Source: an uncultured Gemmiger sp.
GTDB lineage: Bacteria; Bacillota; Clostridia; Oscillospirales; Ruminococcaceae
Direction: 5' to 3'
DNA: 64,000 bases
NCBI GenBank assembly: GCA_944388175.1
Contig: CALXHR010000005.1
Coordinates: 56,369-120,368, forward strand
Below the pieces are notes generated by a model. The model did not search any database. It was not told the DNA's origin and saw nothing but the letters and a program-made list of their open reading frames with translations. How positions within the stretch are numbered: position 1 is the first letter of the stretch; every line of letters starts with the position of its first letter. Positions 53,333 through 61,224 of this stretch are shown here, piece by piece. The position numbers and the translations under genes were made by a program.

Positions 53333-53504
53333 GGTCCTCGCTCCTATTTACAAATTCACAAAAAATGTTTAAAAATCATCGGTGCCGGCGGACATCTCCG
53401 GCCCAAGAGCCGGGCCTGCGGCCCGGTTGCGCTCCGAAACGGCGCTGCTGCGCCCGTCCGAAACGCGCCTGCGGGCGCAGTGTGCCGACGGCAGCCCCCT
53501 TTGA

Positions 53505-54389
53505 TTACGCTTCCGGGTCGTAGCGGCCCAGCAGCGCGGCGAACTGGTCGAGCATTTTATCACTGTAAAAATCAATTTTCAGGCTGCCTTTGCCGTCCTT
53601 GTACTCGACGCGGACCTCGCTGCCGGTGACCTCCTTGAGGGCAGCTTCGATCTCGACGGCGCGTTTGGGCCGCGTGAAGGCGTCGGGCTTGGGTTTGGGC
53701 GCTTTGGGCGGCCTGGCCAGCTTTTTGCACAGCGCTTCGGCCTGGCGGACGTTGAGCCCCCTGGCCGTGATCTCGCCGGCGGCCTGGCGGATACGCGCGT
53801 CGTCGGGCAGGCCCAGCAGCGCCTTGGCGTGCCCGGCGCTCAAGCTGCCGTCGCTGACTTGGGCCCGCACGTCGTCGGGCAGGTTCAGCAGCCGCAGCGA
53901 GTTGGTCACGGCGCTGCGGCTTTTGCCCAGGCGCTTGGCGGCGGTTTCCTGCGTAAGACCGTACTTTTCAATCAGCTGGCGGCAGCCCTCGGCGACCTCG
54001 ATGGGGTCGAGGTCCTCGCGCTGCAAATTCTCGATCAGCGCCAGCGCGGCGGCCTGCTCGTCGGTGACATCCTTGACGAGCGCCGGCACCTCGTCCAGCC
54101 CGGCCAGGCGGGCGGCGCGCCAGCGGCGTTCGCCCGCAATAATCAGGTACCCGGCGCCCAGCGGTTTGGGCCGCACGGCGATGGGCTGCAGCAGGCCGTT
54201 TTCCTGGATGCTGGCGGCCAGCTCGGCCAGGGCGGCTTCGTCAAAGCGTTTGCGCGGCTGGTCGGGGTCGGGTTCGATCTCGCGCAGCGGCAGCGTCGTG
54301 ACGCCGGCCGCGGCGTCGTCGGTCTCGGGCAGGTCGGCAAACAGGCTGTCCAGCCCTTTGCCCAGGCCCCCCAGTTTGCGTTTGGCCAT
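53505..54389 (-). CDS. parB: Chromosome partitioning protein ParB (Spo0J)
   Basis: A 294-residue ParB. The N-terminal CTP-binding motifs GERRWRAARLAGL and ENLQREDLDPIE are intact, followed by the helix-turn-helix (LTQETAAKRLGKSRSAVTNS) that reads parS, a linker and a C-terminal dimerisation domain. It loads on parS as a CTP-dependent clamp and works with ParA to segregate the origin region. GGAGGCAACC precedes the ATG at 54389; parA ends 11 bp upstream, so the two form an operon. Confidence 0.95.
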   Translation of the reverse strand: MAKRKLGGLGKGLDSLFADLPETDDAAAGVTTLPLREIEPDPDQPRKRFDEAALAELAASIQENGLLQPIAVRPKPLGAGYLIIAGERRWRAARLAGLDEVPALVKDVTDEQAAALALIENLQREDLDPIEVAEGCRQLIEKYGLTQETAAKRLGKSRSAVTNSLRLLNLPDDVRAQVSDGSLSAGHAKALLGLPDDARIRQAAGEITARGLNVRQAEALCKKLARPPKAPKPKPDAFTRPKRAVEIEAALKEVTGSEVRVEYKDGKGSLKIDFYSDKMLDQFAALLGRYDPEA

Positions 54390-54399
54390 GGTTGCCTCC

Positions 54400-55164
54400 T
54401 TACCGTTCGTTGTTGTGCAAAAATTCCCGCGCCAGCTCCATGTAGGCTTCGCAGCCTTTGCCGTTGGGCTCATAAAAATTGATGGGCATGCCGAAACTGG
54501 GCGCTTCCGACAGACGGACCGAGCGGGGGATCACGGCCTTATACACCTTGTCGCCGTAATACTTTTTGACCTGCGCCACCACCTGCATCGTCAGGTTGAG
54601 CCGCCCCGAATACATCGTGAACAGCACGCCCTCGATATCTAAGTACCGGTTGTACTTTTTGCGCACGGTCTTGAGGGTGCTCATCAGTTCCGTCAACCCC
54701 TCGAGCGCAAAAAACTCGCACTGCAGCGGGATCAGCACGGTATCGCAGGCGCACAGGCCGTTGATGGTCAAGAGGTCCAGCGACGGCGGGCAGTCGATGA
54801 AGATATAGTCGTACAGCGGCACGACGGGCGCCAGCACGGTGCGCAGGCGCATCTCGCGCCGGGGCAGGGCGACGAGCTCCACTGCCGCGCCCGCCAGCTG
54901 CGTGTTGGAGGGCAGCAGGTCGGCGTTATACTCGGTCTTGACGATGGCGTCGCGCACATCGTCGTCGTCGATCAGGCAGGTGTAGAGGTCGGCGTCGAGC
55001 TTGTTTTTGGCCACGCCGTAGCCGGAAGTCGAGTTGCCCTGCGGGTCGAGGTCGACGACAAGCACCTTTTTGCCCAGCGCGGCCACGCAGGCGCTCAAAT
55101 TGACGGCGGTGGTCGTCTTGCCGACGCCGCCTTTCTGGTTTGCCACCGCGATGACTTTGGCCAT
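54400..55164 (-). CDS. parA: Chromosome partitioning ATPase ParA (Soj)
   Basis: A 254-residue ParA-type ATPase with the deviant Walker A motif KGGVGKTTT at residues 11-19, signature Lys included, DLDPQGN at 39-45 and [12 protein letters not shown] for Walker B. It forms ATP-dependent dimers on DNA that respond to ParB-parS. AAAAGGAGG precedes the ATG. An extended -10 promoter and a parS/terminator hairpin lie upstream. Confidence 0.95.
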   Translation of the reverse strand: MAKVIAVANQKGGVGKTTTAVNLSACVAALGKKVLVVDLDPQGNSTSGYGVAKNKLDADLYTCLIDDDDVRDAIVKTEYNADLLPSNTQLAGAAVELVALPRREMRLRTVLAPVVPLYDYIFIDCPPSLDLLTINGLCACDTVLIPLQCEFFALEGLTELMSTLKTVRKKYNRYLDIEGVLFTMYSGRLNLTMQVVAQVKKYYGDKVYKAVIPRSVRLSEAPSFGMPINFYEPNGKGCEAYMELAREFLHNNER

Positions 55165-55216
55165 GGCATGCCCCTCCTTTTGGTTGGTTTGGGCGCGTTT
55201 TGCGCGTCCGGACTTT

Positions 55217-55225
55217 ATTATAGCA
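55217..55225 (-). promoter_or_regulatory. Extended -10 promoter for parA-parB
   Basis: Minus strand: TGCTATAAT, a perfect extended -10, about 53 bp upstream of the parA ATG. The -35 region is T-rich and ill defined. Confidence 0.6.
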
Positions 55226-55257
55226 CAGCCGCGGGGTGTAAAAAAGGGGGTGGTTGT

Positions 55258-55299
55258 AAAAAATGCGCCCCGGATGTTCCACGTGGAACATCCGGGGCG
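55258..55299 (-). terminator. Hairpin terminator whose stem contains parS
   Basis: The 34-bp palindrome around parS reads, on the minus strand, as a GC-rich stem followed by CATTTTTTAC, the layout of an intrinsic terminator. It would end transcripts arriving from the noc-like gene before the parA promoter. Confidence 0.65.
55275..55290. promoter_or_regulatory. parS: parS centromere site 1
   Basis: TGTTCCACGTGGAACA, a perfect 16-bp palindrome one substitution per arm from the Bacillus parS consensus TGTTTCACGTGAAACA. It is the centre of a longer 34-bp palindrome (55266-55299). Its place just upstream of parA supports the call. Confidence 0.9.
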
Positions 55300-55388
55300 T
55301 GCAAATGGGGAAATTTACCCTTTCCGGGCGGGTTGCAGGGACCTGTTTTGCCGCGGTTTTCCGGTTGGTTGCCCGTTTCCGCCGATTT

Positions 55389-55468
55389 GTAGGGCGGGCG
55401 TTCACGCCCGCCGCACCAATGATTTTTTAAAAATTATAATGTGCGGCAGGGCCAAGGCCCCGCCCTAC
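55389..55468. repeat. Composite palindromic element (type A pair)
   Basis: Left arm GTAGGGCGGGCGTTCACGCC..., AT-rich core, right arm with a GGGCCAAGGCCCC variant centre ending CCCTAC. It lies between the noc-like gene and the parS site. No 79-bp flanking units are seen. Confidence 0.75.
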
Positions 55469-55543
55469 ATTATAAGATACACACCATACAACCCGGCAAC
55501 GGTCAACACTCGCGGCGCTTTGCAGGCCGCATGCCGCTCGCCC

Positions 55544-56776
55544 TCACAGCAGCTGCACCGCAAAATCGCCGGTCTGCGGCGGGGTCTCGGCGGGGGAGAG
55601 TAACTCCTCCAGCTCGGCGGCGGTCAGCGGGGCCGCCTGCAGGGCTTCGGCGGGCGGCGGGGCCTGGACGGCCGCGGCGCGCGCGGCCTGCGCGGCCTGC
55701 ACCGCCGCCGGGCGGGGCGCTTCTTCGGGCTGCGGTGGCGGTTCCTGCTGCGCGGGCGGGGCGCTTTGCACGGCATCCTCCCGGGCGTATGGATTCTTCA
55801 TTTGTGCCGGCGCCGCGGCGCGCGGCCCGGGGGGCGCGTCCTCCCGGGCGGGCGGGGCTTCGTCCGCGGCCGGGGCGGCGTCTGCCTCGGCGTCCCATGC
55901 GGGGCCGGCGGGGCCCGGCGCGCCGGGCAGGGCGGCGGCCGGGGCTTTGCGCGGCGCGACGACCGGCGCGGGGTGGCCTTCGCCCACCGGGATGCGCACC
56001 GTGTATTCCAGGCAGCCGTCGCGCTTGCCGCAGGTGGTGGTGGCGGCGATGCCCTTTTGCGTCATCAGGTCGACGGCGTGCTGCAAGGTGTTGACGAAAA
56101 ACCGCACGTCGCGCACCATCGGGATGGTGCGGCGGCAGGGGCTGGGGGCTTTGGGCGCGGCCAGCATGCCGTCCACCAGCTTGTCGGCCTGGCGCACGCT
56201 GAGCTTGTCGCGCGCGATCTTTTCCAGCGCGGCGGTGCGGCGGTTTTCCGGCAGGCGCAGCACGGCGCGGGCGTGGCGCTCGCTCAGGTGGTGGGCGGCG
56301 CACAGCTGCTGCTGCGCAGGCGTCAGCGTCAGCAGCCGCAGCTTGTTGGCCAGCGCGGGCTGGCTCAACCCCAGGCGGCGGGCGGCTTCGGCCTGGGTGC
56401 AACCCCACAGGCGGATGACCTCCTTGATGCCGCGCGCCGTGTCAAAGGGGTCCAGTTGGCTGCGCTGCAAATTTTCCAACAACCCCAGCGCCGCGCTCTC
56501 GCTGTCGTCGTAGTCGGCCAAAATCGCCGGGATTTTTTCCAGTTTCGCCAACCGGCAGGCGCGCAGGCGGCGCTCGCCCGCCACCAGCTGGTATTTGTGC
56601 AGGCCGACGCGCCGCACGCTGACGGGCTGCAGCAGCCCGTTTTGCAAAATGCTCACGGCCAGCGCCGCGATCTCCTGTTCGTCAAACGCCGTGCGCGCCT
56701 GGTAGGGCGAGGGCTCGATGCTTTCCAGCGGCAGCATCAGCACGCGGCCGGTCTTTTGGGGTTCTTTTCTGGGCAC
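55544..56776 (-). CDS. noc: Noc-like ParB paralogue with a long Ala/Pro-rich tail
   Basis: A 410-residue ParB-family protein between rsmG and parA, the position of noc in Bacillus. The ParB core spans about residues 1-240: LESIEPSPYQARTAF, GERRLRACRLAKL, ENLQRSQLDPF and the helix-turn-helix CTQAEAARRLGLSQPALANK. After residue 250 about 150 residues are Ala/Pro/Glu-rich low-complexity sequence, which is not usual for Noc. The start is a GTG (VPRKEPQ) with GGGAGG 7 bp upstream; the N-terminal membrane helix of Bacillus Noc is not seen. The gene symbol is by position; binding to Noc-type sites is not shown. Confidence 0.8.
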   Translation of the reverse strand: MPRKEPQKTGRVLMLPLESIEPSPYQARTAFDEQEIAALAVSILQNGLLQPVSVRRVGLHKYQLVAGERRLRACRLAKLEKIPAILADYDDSESAALGLLENLQRSQLDPFDTARGIKEVIRLWGCTQAEAARRLGLSQPALANKLRLLTLTPAQQQLCAAHHLSERHARAVLRLPENRRTAALEKIARDKLSVRQADKLVDGMLAAPKAPSPCRRTIPMVRDVRFFVNTLQHAVDLMTQKGIAATTTCGKRDGCLEYTVRIPVGEGHPAPVVAPRKAPAAALPGAPGPAGPAWDAEADAAPAADEAPPAREDAPPGPRAAAPAQMKNPYAREDAVQSAPPAQQEPPPQPEEAPRPAAVQAAQAARAAAVQAPPPAEALQAAPLTAAELEELLSPAETPPQTGDFAVQLL

Positions 56777-56896
56777 GATGGTTCCTCCCTGCGGGTGCAT
56801 AAAAAAACAGGTATGCTTTTTCTGCAAAAAGCATACCACATCCCACGCCAAAGAGGAATAAAAATCGTTCGCCCCAAAGCGCACAAAACCGCGGTG

Positions 56897-57601
56897 TTAC
56901 AACGGTTTTTTGGCGATTTTTCCGCCGTTTCGCGGGTAAACGGTCGGGGTTTGCGATATTTTTTTGCACACCACCAGCCCGCGGGCGCTGCCGTCGGGCA
57001 GCGTGAAGGCGCGCGTCTCGGCATATTGGCCGCCCAGCACCCGCAGCGCGTGGGCGGCGGCGTGTACTTCGGCGTCGGCGTCGGGGCCTTTGAGCGCGAT
57101 GAAATGCCCGCCCGGTTTCACCAGCGGCAGGCAGTACTCGCACAGCACGGGCAGCGCGGCCACGGCGCGCGCGCAGGCGACGTCGAACTGCTCGCGCCAG
57201 GGTTTGCGGGCGGCTTCCTCGGCGCGTTCCTTGGCGAACGCAACGCCGGTCAGGCCCAGTTCGGCGCAAAGATACCGCAAAAAGTCCACCCGCTTGCCGG
57301 TGGGCTCCATCAGCGTCAGCTGCAAATCGGGCTTGTAGATTTTGGCCACCACGCCGGGGAAGCCCGCCCCCGTGCCGACGTCCACCAGACGGCCGCGCAC
57401 CTCGGGCTGGGCGGCAAACAGCAGGCTGTCGGCAAAATGGCGGTCCTCAATGCCCTCGGGCGTCGTGATGGCCGTCAGGTTGACTTTCCGGTTGTAGTCT
57501 ACCAGCATTGCGGCGTAAGCGTCCAGCAGGTCGAGTTGTTCGGGCGTGAGCGCGATGTTCCACGTGGAACATTTGCGCGCCAGGCGGTCTTTGTCGATCA
57601 T
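56897..57601 (-). CDS. rsmG: 16S rRNA (guanine527-N7) methyltransferase
   Basis: A 234-residue SAM-dependent methyltransferase (GidB). The SAM motif LVDVGTGAGFPGV is near residue 72, with KRVDFLRYL and ARAVAALPVL following. It methylates G527 in the 16S rRNA; loss of the family gives low-level streptomycin resistance. The ATG at 57601 has AAAGGA 7 bp upstream. A parS site lies inside its first 50 bp of coding sequence (KCSTWNI). Confidence 0.95.
   Translation of the reverse strand: MIDKDRLARKCSTWNIALTPEQLDLLDAYAAMLVDYNRKVNLTAITTPEGIEDRHFADSLLFAAQPEVRGRLVDVGTGAGFPGVVAKIYKPDLQLTLMEPTGKRVDFLRYLCAELGLTGVAFAKERAEEAARKPWREQFDVACARAVAALPVLCEYCLPLVKPGGHFIALKGPDADAEVHAAAHALRVLGGQYAETRAFTLPDGSARGLVVCKKISQTPTVYPRNGGKIAKKPL
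57556..57571. promoter_or_regulatory. parS: parS centromere site 2, within rsmG
   Basis: TGTTCCACGTGGAACA, identical to site 1 and 2.3 kb from it, embedded in codons 11-16 of rsmG. Confidence 0.9.
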
Positions 57602-57648
57602 AGCGGGGTCCTTTCTGTGCAAAACGGGCATTGGGGGCGCGGCGGCGC

Positions 57649-58311
57649 TCACAGCATCGGCTGGCCGTTGATGGTCAGCGCAAAGCGCACGCCGAGTTTT
57701 TCGGCGGCTTTGCGGCACAGCACCATGCGGTCGAGGAATATCTCAAAATAATCCATGACGGCGCAAATTTTGGTGTCAATGTCCAGCACCAGGCGGATGG
57801 CGCCGGGTTCCAGCTGCACTTCCGAGCGCTGGACGCTGTAGTTGACGCGGTCGTGAATGTCAAAGCTGGCCAGATCGCGGTTGCGCACGCGGTTGGCGCG
57901 CACGTCGGTCTTGTCGGCAATAATCAGCGCGGCCGCCACCGCGTTGACGGGGAAGGCCGTGCCCTCGTCGTGGTTGCCGATGGCGGTGATGACAGTGGCG
58001 GTCTCGTCGGGGGCAAAGCCGAGCTTGTCGAGGATGCGGAACGCCATGACCGCGCCGCTCTGGGCGTGGTCGATGCGGTTGACGACGTTGCCGATATCGT
58101 GCAGCCACCCGGCGATGGCGGCCAGCTCAGCCGTGCGGGCGTCGTGGCCCAGCCACAGCAGAATGCGGCGGGCCAGGTCGGCCACGCGGCCGACGTGGGG
58201 GAAACTGTGCTCGGTATACCCCAGCGCAATCAGCGATTCGTCGGCTTTGCGGATGTAGGCGGCAATCTCGCCGTTTTGGCGGATATCGTCAAAGGTCAGA
58301 ACGGCCGGCAT
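57649..58311 (-). CDS. HD-domain phosphohydrolase
   Basis: A 220-residue protein with an HD domain: His39 in HSFPHVGRV, the His71-Asp72 pair in GWLHDIGNV, and IGNHDEG and ADKTDVR further on, giving a full metal-binding set. HD proteins hydrolyse phosphate esters such as nucleotides. The C-terminal part (residues 130-220) is beta-rich and of unknown role. AAGGAGGG precedes the ATG at 58311. It lies 47 bp upstream of rsmG on the same strand. Confidence 0.8.
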   Translation of the reverse strand: MPAVLTFDDIRQNGEIAAYIRKADESLIALGYTEHSFPHVGRVADLARRILLWLGHDARTAELAAIAGWLHDIGNVVNRIDHAQSGAVMAFRILDKLGFAPDETATVITAIGNHDEGTAFPVNAVAAALIIADKTDVRANRVRNRDLASFDIHDRVNYSVQRSEVQLEPGAIRLVLDIDTKICAVMDYFEIFLDRMVLCRKAAEKLGVRFALTINGQPML

Positions 58312-58447
58312 AGGGAACCCTCCTTGCAATCAAAAATGAAAAATTGTAGTACTGCGCCCGTTCGCCCTACGGTACCGTATGGGGGAAGGGGCCAACCTGC
58401 CGGATACCGGGTGTTTACCCAATAAACATTCTCTTCCCGGCCGGTTT

Positions 58448-58679
58448 GTAGGGGCCGCATGTATGCGGCTCGCGCCCGTTTGCGGTGTTACTCGTTTCCC
58501 GGTTCGTGTACATGTTTACCTTATTTGTAGGGGCCGCATATATGCGGCCCGGCAGGGGTTTGCCCCGCGCGAGGTTCCCGGTTGGTTACCCGTTTGCCCC
58601 GGTTTGTAGGGCGGGGTCTTGACCCCGCCGCACATTAATAAAAAATCACCGGTGCGGCGGGCGTGAACGCCCGCCCTAC
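58448..58679. repeat. Half array of ~79-bp palindromic units
   Basis: Left type B palindromes at 58448-58471 and 58527-58550, then a composite A-core-A element at 58606-58679. Spacing is exactly 79 bp in both steps. Unlike other arrays, no right-oriented type B units follow. The spacer between the first two copies closely resembles the one after 4984-5007 (it ends CGTGTACATGTTTACCTTAT). The 449-bp gap holds no gene. Confidence 0.85.
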
Positions 58680-58760
58680 AGAGCAAGATAAAGTTGGCAA
58701 AAAAGGGGAAGGTTGCGGTTACAGGAACACCCGCCCTGCCGGGCAAAACCGTCTGCCCCT

Positions 58761-60320
58761 TCACCGCAGCGTGACGGCGTACACCGGGCAGCGGGCGACG
58801 TCGGTCAGCAGTTCGGCGCTGGCAACGTCCAACGTTTCTTCGATCAGCGTCAGCAGCTCGGCGGCGTCCCAGGTGTAACCGTACACCACAAACCCGCCGT
58901 CCAGCGCGCCGGTCGCGGCGGCATCGCGCAGACCCTCGGCCGGGTCGGTGGCAACGGCCACCTGGTACACGGCGCTGCGGCGCGCGAACTCCGGCAAAAA
59001 CAGGTCGGGGGCCACGTCGTAACCGGCGGCGTTCAGCACCACGGCCGGCTGCTGCGCCGTGGCGGCCAGCGCCGGTTCGCGGGGGGCGTACTGGGTGTAC
59101 AGGTAGTCGTTGCCGACGGTCAGGTGGGCGGTCAACACCGGCACCAGCGCCAGCAGCGCCAGCAGCGGCTCCGCTTTGGGGTAAAACGCGGCCAGCCGCG
59201 CCACCACCGCCGCCCCGGCCAGGATCAGCGGGCCGTAGATCATCACATAATAGCGGTCGGCTTCAAACGGCGCGGCCTTGTTGATGGCCAGGATATACAG
59301 CGCCCCGGCCAGCGCCAGCATGGCGGCAAACACCGCGCTGCCGCGCAGGCGGCAGCCCTTTTTGTACAGGATGCCAGCGGCCAGCAGCAGCAAAAACGCC
59401 CACAGCGCGGCCCCGCCGAACTGCCCGCCCAGCAGCGCCAGCACGCGGCCGACGCTGGCAGCCCAGTCGCCCAGGGCCGAAACGCTGAAAAAGCTGCCCA
59501 GCGCCTGCTGCCCGCGCGCGCCGCCAAAGATATGCGTTTTCATGGTGGGGAACGCCAGGTACGCCAGCGCCAGGCCGCCGAACTCGGCCGCCGCATACGC
59601 CAGCGCCGTGCGCCAGCGCTTTTGCGCCAGCAGCCACAACCCGAACAGCCCGCAGAAAAACAGGCAGAACACCAAAAAGAAATACTGCGTCAGCGCGCCG
59701 GTCAGCGTGGCCGCCGCCAGCGCCGCAAACACCCACCGCGGCCGCCCGCCGCGCCGCACCGTGCCAAACAGCGAGAGATGCGCCGCCGCCAACACCAGCG
59801 TTTCCAGCATCAGCAGCGCGTACATCCGCGTCAGCAGCGCCATGCCCTGCGTGCCGGCGTTGAGCAAAAACACCGCTGCAGCCAGCCACGACGTCCAGAA
59901 CCGGCCGGTCAGCCGCCGCGCCGTGCCATACAGCACCGCCGCGCCCGCCAGCAGGCAAAGGAAGTTGGGCAGCAGCCCCACCCACGGCAGGCCCAGGCCG
60001 GGCAGCAGGCTTTCGGCCGTGTACACCAGGCAGTAGTACAGCGGCGGGTGGACGTCGATTTTCTGGTTGTTCCAGGGGATACGGTAGTCAAACGGCTGCG
60101 CGGGGTGCAGCGCGCGTTCAAACAGCGCGCCGTCCTGCCAGGCGTCCAGGTAACCGTCCTGCAGGGCGTAAAAGCCGCCGGGATAGTTCGCCAGCTCGTA
60201 GGTATACAGTTCGTCCACATGGTAGCCGGTCTTGCGCGCGGCGTAAAAGATCATCATTGCCAGGCCAGCGGCCAGCAGCAGCGCCAGCGCCGCCGCATGC
60301 AACCGTTTGCGTTGCGCCAT
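58761..60320 (-). CDS. Polytopic membrane glycosyltransferase, GT39/ArnT-like
   Basis: A 519-residue membrane protein with about 11 hydrophobic helices and a soluble C-terminal part of about 100 residues. After the first helix the motif YHVDELYTYELANY (Asp36, Glu37) matches the catalytic first loop of GT-C enzymes of the PMT/ArnT type, which use lipid-linked sugars outside the membrane. HPPLYYCLVY near residue 92 is also typical. Donor and acceptor are unknown. The ATG at 60320 has AGGGGGTG upstream. It is flanked on both sides by repeat arrays. Confidence 0.78.
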   Translation of the reverse strand: MAQRKRLHAAALALLLAAGLAMMIFYAARKTGYHVDELYTYELANYPGGFYALQDGYLDAWQDGALFERALHPAQPFDYRIPWNNQKIDVHPPLYYCLVYTAESLLPGLGLPWVGLLPNFLCLLAGAAVLYGTARRLTGRFWTSWLAAAVFLLNAGTQGMALLTRMYALLMLETLVLAAAHLSLFGTVRRGGRPRWVFAALAAATLTGALTQYFFLVFCLFFCGLFGLWLLAQKRWRTALAYAAAEFGGLALAYLAFPTMKTHIFGGARGQQALGSFFSVSALGDWAASVGRVLALLGGQFGGAALWAFLLLLAAGILYKKGCRLRGSAVFAAMLALAGALYILAINKAAPFEADRYYVMIYGPLILAGAAVVARLAAFYPKAEPLLALLALVPVLTAHLTVGNDYLYTQYAPREPALAATAQQPAVVLNAAGYDVAPDLFLPEFARRSAVYQVAVATDPAEGLRDAAATGALDGGFVVYGYTWDAAELLTLIEETLDVASAELLTDVARCPVYAVTLR

Positions 60321-60496
60321 GGGTCCACCCCCTGTTTTGTGGTCGTTGCAGCGAAAAGGCCCGCGCGGCGCGCGGGCCAGAAAAACATTTAAAAGGGAAA
60401 GCGTACAGTGCCGCCCTGCGGCGACAGGGTTCCAATATCGGGGCAAAACGTTGCGGGATTATCCGCTTCCGGGTTGCCTGTTGTGCATCCCGCATT

Positions 60497-60838
60497 GTAG
60501 GGGCCGCATGCATGCGGCCCGCAAACATTGCGGGATTGTCCGTTCACGGTTGGCACGCTGTTTGTTTTGCCTTGTAGGGCGGGGTCTTGACCCCGCCGCA
60601 CATTGAAAAATTTTAAAAAATTGATCGGTTCGGCGGGCGAAATCGCCCGCCCTACAGAGCGGCTGGAACGTGTAACCAACCGGGAACCCCGCGTGGTGGT
60701 ACGCATACCGTACCGTAGGTGTCAATGGAAATGTGGCACGGCCTGTATGCCGCCCCTACAAATAAGGGTACCGCGTACACAAACCAAAAACGTTGCCCCG
60801 TGGCAAACGCCCACGGGCCGCATGCATGCGGCCCCTAC
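60497..60838. repeat. Mirror-symmetric array of ~79-bp palindromic units
   Basis: Left type B at 60497-60520, composite A-core-A at 60574-60655, a degraded right type B ending at 60759 and an intact right type B at 60815-60838. Spacing is 77, 104 (degraded unit) and 79 bp. It takes up most of the 573-bp gap; I see no gene. Confidence 0.85.
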
Positions 60839-60893
60839 AAACCGCCCGGAAATGACAGGCAAAGGACCAAAGCAAGCGCAGCCGTGCGCCGCC

Positions 60894-61133
60894 TTATTCG
60901 GCGGCGTTTTCTTCCAGGTCGCGGGCCAGGCGCCACAACTCGCCGATGGTCATATCCACATTCAACTCATTCTCGTCGATCTCGACGCCGATCGCTTCGC
61001 CCAGCGCCCAGGCCAGTTCCACCATATCCTCATGGTCGGCGCCCAGGTCCGCCAGCGCGGTATCGCGTTCCAGTTCCGCCGCGTCGCAGCTGAACTGTTC
61101 GGCCAGGATCTCCTGCAATTCTTCCAACGTCAT
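60894..61133 (-). CDS. Acyl carrier protein-like, attachment serine replaced by His
   Basis: A 79-residue acidic four-helix protein with the acyl carrier pattern (MTLEELQEILAEQF..., ELERDTALADLGAD, ...VELAWALGEAIGVEI). The phosphopantetheine site that normally reads DSL is DHE here (residues 33-35, codons GAC CAT GAG), so it cannot be loaded in the usual way. AGAGGGGG is 8 bp before the ATG. It has its own promoter (61168-61196) and is not fused to the ftsH operon. It might act as a regulatory or structural partner, or be an old paralogue; a working acpP is expected elsewhere. Confidence 0.75.
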   Translation of the reverse strand: MTLEELQEILAEQFSCDAAELERDTALADLGADHEDMVELAWALGEAIGVEIDENELNVDMTIGELWRLARDLEENAAE

Positions 61134-61167
61134 TCCGTGTGCCCCCTCTCGCCGGGAAGTTAATTTT

Positions 61168-61196
61168 ATGATACAGGGCGCTACGGCGTTCGTCAA
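61168..61196 (-). promoter_or_regulatory. Promoter of the acyl-carrier-like gene
   Basis: Minus strand: TTGACG (61196-61191), 17-bp spacer, TATCAT (61173-61168), 35 bp upstream of the ATG. Confidence 0.75.
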
Positions 61197-61224
61197 GTAC
61201 CGCGGGCGGCACAAACGCACAAAT

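Noticed and set aside
55200-57650. The replication origin oriC inside the window
   Set aside because: parS and the rsmG-noc-parA-parB order suggest it is near, but there is no dnaA, no cluster of DnaA boxes and no AT-rich unwinding region here.
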